Of a stretch of DNA of 64,000 nucleotides, positions 59,333 through 64,000 are shown in pieces; position 1 is the first letter of the stretch; each line of letters begins with the position of its first letter. Origin of the DNA: Massilia oculi (GTDB taxonomy: Bacteria > Pseudomonadota > Gammaproteobacteria > Burkholderiales > Burkholderiaceae_D); assembly GCF_003143515.1 (NCBI RefSeq), contig NZ_CP029343.1, forward strand, positions 5,580,001 to 5,644,000, written 5' to 3'. The translations under genes were made by a program, and so were the position numbers. The notes beneath the pieces are model-generated. The model saw only the letters and a program-made list of their open reading frames with translations, was not told where the DNA came from and ran no database searches.

Positions 59333-62284
59333 TTAGAACTTGTAGCGCAGGCCGAACAGATACTCGCGCCCGGTCACGTTGTTCACCACCACGCTGTCGC
59401 GCTGGCGGCTGATGAACTGGTCGTTTTCCTCGTTGGTCAGGTTGACGCCTTCGAGCGTGAACTCGAGGTTTTCATTGACCTTGTACGACAGCGACAGGTC
59501 GACGTTGAACGTTTCGTTCTTGCCTTCGACGTCATTGTTGTTCTGGCCCGGCACGCGGGTCACGAAGCCCGAACGCTTGGCGCCCGAGATGCGCGCGCTG
59601 AACTTGCCGTCGTCATAGAAGAAGGTGGCGTTCCACGACTTCGGCGACAGGTTCAGCAGGTCGTCGGTGATGGTGGCGCCGCCGGCCGGCGAGACCAGGT
59701 ACTCGATCTTCGAGCTCACCTTGGTATAGTTCAGCAGGGTGCCGAAGTTCTTGCCCCAGCCCGGCAGGAAGGTGAACGGCTGCTGGTAGCTGATCTCGAA
59801 GCCTTTCAGCTTGCCGCCGTCGGTATTGACCGGCAGCGTCTGCTGGAACACTTCCTCGCCCGTGAAGTTGGCCGGCAGCAGCGACAGCGGCAGGCCCGAA
59901 TCCTTGAACGCCACGTTGGTGCGCAGGCTTTGGATATAGGTGTCGATGTTCTTCTGGAACAGGCCCAGGCCGACGAAGGCCTTGTTGGCGAAGTAGTACT
60001 CGAAGCTGCTGTCGAAGGTCTTGGCGCGGAACGGCTTCAGGAACGGGTTGCCCGAGTTGATCGACAGGTTGCCGGTGGTGGCGATGCTGCCGCCCGGCGA
60101 CAGAAAGCCCAGCTGCGGACGGGTCATCACCTTGGCCGCGCCGAAGCGCACGATGAACTCGTCGGTCACGTTGGCGGTCAGGTTGAACGACGGCAGGGTG
60201 TCGGTGTAGTCGTGGTTGACCTTGACCTGGGTGCCGCCGCCGGCCGCCTGGTAGCCGATGGTCTCCAGGTCGGTCTTCACGTAGCGTACGCCGACGTTGC
60301 CGCGCAGCGGGATGTTCCACATATCGTAGCGGAATTCGCCCATCAGGTAGACGCCGTCGCTCTTCTCGGTGACGGAACGGTTGTTGCCGCGCGCATTGCC
60401 GTTCTCGATCGACGACAGGGTGAAGTCGCCCGGACCGCCGGCAGGGCCGCTCTTGATGCAGTTGCAATAGATGTCGTAGGCGGCGGCGATGGCCGCCAGG
60501 TTCGGCATCACCCAGCCGGTCGGGTTCCCCGCCGGCATGCCGAGCTGGCTGCCGAAGCCGGTCATGTTCGAGGTCAGGCCGGTGGCGCCGGCCGGCGGCG
60601 CGAAGATCGTGTCGTTCTGGTTCACGCGGCGGAATTCATAGGTGTCCGACGTGTACTTCTTGCTGTTGACGCCGCCCTTGAAGGTCAGGTTGTCGCTCGC
60701 TTCCCAGGCCAGGTCGAACTGGGCGACGTTGTTGACGTTGTCGGTGCCTTGCGGACGGATGCGGATCTCGCTGGTGGTGGTGTTCGGCACGGTCGTCGGC
60801 TGGGCACCGCTGGCGACCTGCGGCACGCCGATCAGGCCCAGCGGACCGCCGTTAACGTCGAACGGATAGCTGATGAGCGGACGGCGGCTGTCGCCGCGGA
60901 AGTCGATGCTGTAGCCATCCACGTTCAGGGCGTCGAGCGTGACCGTGGTCTGGATCGGGTTGCGGAACTTGGATTCGGCGCGACCATACTTGGCGCTCAT
61001 GCTCCAGGTGTCGGAGAGCTTGTGTTCCAGGGTCAGCGTCGGCTGGGTGAAGGTGGTCTTCAGCTCGTCGAAGCGCTGCTCGGAGCGGATGTCGACGTTG
61101 TTGTAGCGGCCGTACAGCAGCGAGCCGTTCGGCGCGTACTGCGCTTCGAGCACGCCGACCTGCGGCTTACCGCCCTGGCTGGCGCTGCGGCTGAACGACG
61201 TCGCCTGCAGGAAGTCTTCCTGGCGGGTCGCATCGAGCTTCGAATACAGCATGTCGAAGGTCAGGAGGGTGCCACGTTGCGGACGCCATTGCACCGAGCC
61301 GGTCAGGCCCAGGCGATCCTGGTCGTGCGTGAGGCGGCCGTAGCGCGGCAGGCGCGGATGGAAGTTGTTCGGGTTGCTGGCGGCGTTGTAGGCGGCGATG
61401 TTCTCGGGCGTGCCTGGCAGGCGCTCGGCGCCTTGCGCGGCCGGGCCGCAGGTGGTCGCCGTCGAGTTGCTCGGATTGGCGGCCATGCCTTGCGGCGCGC
61501 ACCAGCCACCCGACGATGGGCCATTATCCCAGCGCACGGTGCTGAAACCGTCTTCCAGCACCCGGCGCTTGGAGTAGGCGCCCGAGAACAGCACGCCGAC
61601 CTTGCGGTCGAAGAAGGTGTTCGAGACCATGAAGGCCGCGCGCGGGTCGGTTTTCTCCGAGCCGTCGTTGTATTTGCCCTTCAGGGCGACGGTGGCGTTG
61701 AAGCCGCGCAGGTCGAACGGGCGCAGGGTCTGGAGATCGACGGTGGCGCCGAGCGAGCCTTCGTCGACATCGGCCGAAGAGCTCTTGCGCACCGTCAGGG
61801 CGGAAAACAGTTCGGACGCGAACACGTTGAAGTCGAAGCCGCGGCCGCGGTTGGTGCCGCCCGAGCTGTCGGTGCCGCCGGTGGTGGCGAGGCCCTCGAT
61901 GCCGTTGATCCGCACCCGCGTAAAGTCCTGGCCCAGGCCGCGCACCGTGATGCTGCGACCTTCGCCGGCATCGCGGTCGATCACCACGCCGGGCACGCGC
62001 TGCAGCGACTCGGCCAGGTTCGTGTCCGGGAACTTGCCCATGTCTTCCGACTTGATGACGTCGACGATGCCGTTGTCCTGGCGCTTGGCGTTGAGCGCGC
62101 TCTCCAGCGAGGCGCGCAGGCCGGTCACGACCACGGTTTGCGCAGTGGCCGTTTCGGCTCCGGCTGGCGTGGCTGCGACTTCCTGGGCAAACGCCGGGCC
62201 GAGCGAGAGGGCCGACACCGAGGCGGTGCCGAGCAGGCAAAGGGTGAGTTTGCGCAGGACTGCGCGGTGGGGATTGTGGTTCAT
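59333..62284 (-). CDS. TonB-dependent receptor, Caulobacter type (carbohydrate uptake)
   Basis: 983 residues. Signal peptide ending AFAQ; a TonB-box-like AQTVVVTGLRASLESALNAK; plug with FPDTNLAESLQRVPGVVIDR and RVRINGIEGLATTGG; long barrel ending GREYLFGLRYKF. Length and the VVVTGxRxSLxxAxxxKR start are typical of the Caulobacter-type (IroN-related) receptors that import plant oligosaccharides. It lies next to a GH28 polygalacturonase on the same strand; three GntR-like sites stand before it. Probable substrate: oligogalacturonides (inference). Confidence 0.9.
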   Translation of the reverse strand: MNHNPHRAVLRKLTLCLLGTASVSALSLGPAFAQEVAATPAGAETATAQTVVVTGLRASLESALNAKRQDNGIVDVIKSEDMGKFPDTNLAESLQRVPGVVIDRDAGEGRSITVRGLGQDFTRVRINGIEGLATTGGTDSSGGTNRGRGFDFNVFASELFSALTVRKSSSADVDEGSLGATVDLQTLRPFDLRGFNATVALKGKYNDGSEKTDPRAAFMVSNTFFDRKVGVLFSGAYSKRRVLEDGFSTVRWDNGPSSGGWCAPQGMAANPSNSTATTCGPAAQGAERLPGTPENIAAYNAASNPNNFHPRLPRYGRLTHDQDRLGLTGSVQWRPQRGTLLTFDMLYSKLDATRQEDFLQATSFSRSASQGGKPQVGVLEAQYAPNGSLLYGRYNNVDIRSEQRFDELKTTFTQPTLTLEHKLSDTWSMSAKYGRAESKFRNPIQTTVTLDALNVDGYSIDFRGDSRRPLISYPFDVNGGPLGLIGVPQVASGAQPTTVPNTTTSEIRIRPQGTDNVNNVAQFDLAWEASDNLTFKGGVNSKKYTSDTYEFRRVNQNDTIFAPPAGATGLTSNMTGFGSQLGMPAGNPTGWVMPNLAAIAAAYDIYCNCIKSGPAGGPGDFTLSSIENGNARGNNRSVTEKSDGVYLMGEFRYDMWNIPLRGNVGVRYVKTDLETIGYQAAGGGTQVKVNHDYTDTLPSFNLTANVTDEFIVRFGAAKVMTRPQLGFLSPGGSIATTGNLSINSGNPFLKPFRAKTFDSSFEYYFANKAFVGLGLFQKNIDTYIQSLRTNVAFKDSGLPLSLLPANFTGEEVFQQTLPVNTDGGKLKGFEISYQQPFTFLPGWGKNFGTLLNYTKVSSKIEYLVSPAGGATITDDLLNLSPKSWNATFFYDDGKFSARISGAKRSGFVTRVPGQNNNDVEGKNETFNVDLSLSYKVNENLEFTLEGVNLTNEENDQFISRQRDSVVVNNVTGREYLFGLRYKF

Positions 62285-62373
62285 CTTGTCTCCATGCGTT
62301 TTTGATCCGGTGGACTATGAACATGTCCGCCGCCGCTACTTTGTGATTATGTGGCGACCCCGGAGTTGATCCG

Positions 62374-62458
62374 GTGGTCAGGCCAGTTGTTGAATTCTAT
62401 GTCAGCTTTTGTGGTTTTGGTCAGACCAATTAAAAAATATTTTTCAACTGGCCTGACC
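62374..62458. promoter_or_regulatory. Cluster of three GntR (FadR-subfamily) operator-like sites
   Basis: A perfect 6-1-6 dyad TTGGTCAGACCAA (62417-62429) is the classic TGGTnnnACCA operator of FadR-subfamily GntR regulators. Related sites are TGGTCAGGCCAGTT (62375-62388) and, inverted, AACTGGCCTGACC (62446-62458). All lie in the 183-bp gap upstream of the TonB receptor. A hexuronate-responsive regulator of this subfamily would fit the neighbouring pectinase; none is encoded in the window. Confidence 0.6.
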
Positions 62459-62467
62459 TGTTGCCAG

Positions 62468-64000
62468 TCAGGTCTTTGTCGACAAGACCTGCTTGTACCG
62501 CTTGCCGCCGATGGTGACCTTGTCGAGGGTGATGTCGACGGCGTTGTGGATGAACCACGGCTGCTGCGTGTTGGCGGGTGTCCCGAAGTCCGAATCGCTG
62601 ATACGGATGCGCGCGATCGGCGGGATTGGCGTGCCCGGCTTGCCGTTGAAGCTCGACGCGACTGGGCCCAGCAGCATGAAGGCCTGGTAGCACGAGAAGC
62701 TGCCCTTGCCGGTATCGACATTGCTGGCGCGGACGTTGCGGATGTCGATGTCCGATACCTGCGGCGGCCGGATGCGCATGGTGTCGTCGCCCGGCACGTA
62801 GTCGCAATCGATGGTGACGATGGCGCCGGCGCTCGAAGCCACCGGCGCCTTGATCTCGTGCGCGCCCGGCAATGGCTTGTACAGCATCGGCTCGATCGAC
62901 ACGCCATGGGGCAGGGTGACGTCGCGTACGTACAGGTGGCGCAGGAAGCCGCCCCGGTTCATATTGGTCTTGAGCCGGATCGCCGTGTTCAGCGGATCGT
63001 CCTTCCAGTGGATGTTGCGGAACTCGAGGTTCTCCGCGAACACGTATTCGATGCCGCCCGCCATCTCGCTACCCAGGGTGACGCCGCCATGGCCGCTGTT
63101 CATCACGCAGTTCCGTATCACGATATTGCGCGTCGGGCCGTGCTGGGTATCGAGGTTCTTGCCGGCCTTGATCGCGATGCAGTCGTCCCCGTTGTTGAAC
63201 AGGCAGTCGTCCACCAGCACGCCGTCGCAGGCTTCCGGATCGAAGCCATCGCTGTTCGGGCCCAGGCTTTCCATGTTCACGCGCCGGATCAACAGGTCGC
63301 GGCAGTTCACCGGATGGTGCAGCCAGAACGGCGCGGCATTGACCTGGTAACCCTGCAGCAGCACTTTATTGCAGCCGATCAGTTCGATCATGCACGGGCG
63401 CAGGTAGTGACCACGGCCGAACACGCGTCGCTCCACCGGCACGCCGGCTTCCGACAGTGCCGGCAGGTAGCGCGAATCGGTCTGCCAGCGATCTCCCTCG
63501 CCCTGGATGCTGGCCTGGCGCCGCGCATCGATGCCGGGCACGACTTGATCGAGGGGCGGATTGTTCGGATTGGCATAGACCTCGGTGCGCTTGCGTACCG
63601 GCTTGCCGCGGCCCTTCCAGTCCCACCAGCATTCCGGCCCATCGGCGAAGCCCGGCTCGAACGGCACGCCGCCCTGGCCATTGAGGATGCTGGTCCAGTC
63701 CTCGCCGGTGAGCGCGATATTGGTCTGGTTGATCGCGTACACCATCGGCGAATAGTTCAGGCAATCGTTGCCCTGCCAACGCGACAGCACCAGCTTGCCG
63801 TTTGTGCCGCAATCGTGCTCGCCATGGCGCGCATAGTGGGCGGGATTGGCGGCGAAGTGCACGCGCGCGCCGGCGGCCAGGTGTACGTGCACGTTCGAGC
63901 GCAGGACGATCGGGCCGGCGCAATACCATTCTCCCTTCGGAATCACGACGCGGCCGCCGCCTTTGGCGTGGCAGGCCGCGATGGCGGCGGCGATCGCCGG
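62468..64000 (-). CDS. GH28 polygalacturonase-like enzyme, N-terminus beyond window
   Basis: 510 residues are visible; the frame is open to the window end (PAIAAAIAACHAKGGGRVVI at its edge). Right-handed beta-helix enzyme of glycoside hydrolase family 28. The catalytic motifs are all seen: PNSDGFDPEACDGVLVDD, NNGDDCIAIKAG, NSGHGGVTLGSEMAGG and AIRLKTNMNRGG. It hydrolyses galacturonan or related pectic chains. The order receptor-enzyme with shared control sites suggests a small pectin-utilisation locus. Confidence 0.93.
   Translation of the reverse strand, partial: PAIAAAIAACHAKGGGRVVIPKGEWYCAGPIVLRSNVHVHLAAGARVHFAANPAHYARHGEHDCGTNGKLVLSRWQGNDCLNYSPMVYAINQTNIALTGEDWTSILNGQGGVPFEPGFADGPECWWDWKGRGKPVRKRTEVYANPNNPPLDQVVPGIDARRQASIQGEGDRWQTDSRYLPALSEAGVPVERRVFGRGHYLRPCMIELIGCNKVLLQGYQVNAAPFWLHHPVNCRDLLIRRVNMESLGPNSDGFDPEACDGVLVDDCLFNNGDDCIAIKAGKNLDTQHGPTRNIVIRNCVMNSGHGGVTLGSEMAGGIEYVFAENLEFRNIHWKDDPLNTAIRLKTNMNRGGFLRHLYVRDVTLPHGVSIEPMLYKPLPGAHEIKAPVASSAGAIVTIDCDYVPGDDTMRIRPPQVSDIDIRNVRASNVDTGKGSFSCYQAFMLLGPVASSFNGKPGTPIPPIARIRISDSDFGTPANTQQPWFIHNAVDITLDKVTIGGKRYKQVLSTKT

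Overview
The window is GC-rich DNA from a betaproteobacterium, most likely a Massilia-like member of the Oxalobacteraceae. This is inferred from gene content and style (Flp/Tad pilus operon, PqiABC, FpvA- and Caulobacter-type TonB receptors, IS1595-type elements). No rRNA or other marker gene is present to prove it. No tRNA, rRNA, CRISPR array or replication origin was seen.

Region 1 (1-10.3 kb): the tail of a LuxR/FixJ-type response regulator, then a Flp/Tad (type IVb) pilus locus: a small membrane peptide, Flp pilin, terminator, prepilin peptidase, an unusual AAA+ ATPase, CpaB, CpaC secretin, a short lipoprotein, CpaE, CpaF, TadB and TadC. The minor pseudopilins (TadE/F/G) are not here. A perfect 22-bp palindrome precedes the pilin transcription unit.

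Region 2 (10.3-37.2 kb): after an AT-rich 0.7-kb regulatory gap comes a complete extracellular contractile injection system (eCIS; PVC/Afp/AlgoCIS class). In order: tail terminator/cap (Pvc16/DUF4255), an uncharacterised protein, one sheath, tube, second tube, DUF5908 (Pvc6), LysM hub protein (Pvc7), VgrG-like spike (Pvc8), PAAR tip (Pvc10), gp25 (Pvc9), baseplate J (Pvc11), a fibre-like protein, a small unknown, Pvc12-like baseplate, a giant modular tape-measure protein (Pvc14/CIS_TMP), a mini-paralogue of the tape-measure C-terminus, the AAA+ ATPase (Pvc15), a large lipoprotein with a degenerate GH18-like domain and C-terminal membrane helices, and a DUF4157 cargo protein whose C-terminus looks like a bacterial EndoU ribonuclease. 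This is the most interesting system in the window: an assembled injection machine with its likely toxin payload and a possible envelope-anchoring or release factor.

Region 3 (37.2-57 kb): housekeeping and accessory genes. AI-2E transporter, a twice-frameshifted outer-membrane protein, pqiABC (pqiB frameshifted), a PRISE-type reductase, a Fur-boxed siderophore receptor, RidA, LysR, a secreted methyltransferase, an amino-acid permease, a PhaC-like hydrolase, a DUF1624 acyltransferase-like membrane protein, a 2-hydroxyacid dehydrogenase, an SDR remnant, a siderophore-interacting protein divergent from a MarR regulator with paired operators, and zwf.

Region 4 (57-64 kb): two tandem, non-identical 1081-bp IS1595-type elements that appear to have landed in the T-tract of an intrinsic terminator, then a Caulobacter-type TonB receptor and a GH28 polygalacturonase (cut by the window end). 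Three FadR-subfamily GntR-like sites lie between the last two, which suggests a pectin/galacturonate uptake locus.

Several genes (eCIS Pvc12-like, the OMP twice, pqiB) carry single-base breaks all of the same sign. This may reflect consensus errors in the assembly rather than true mutation.
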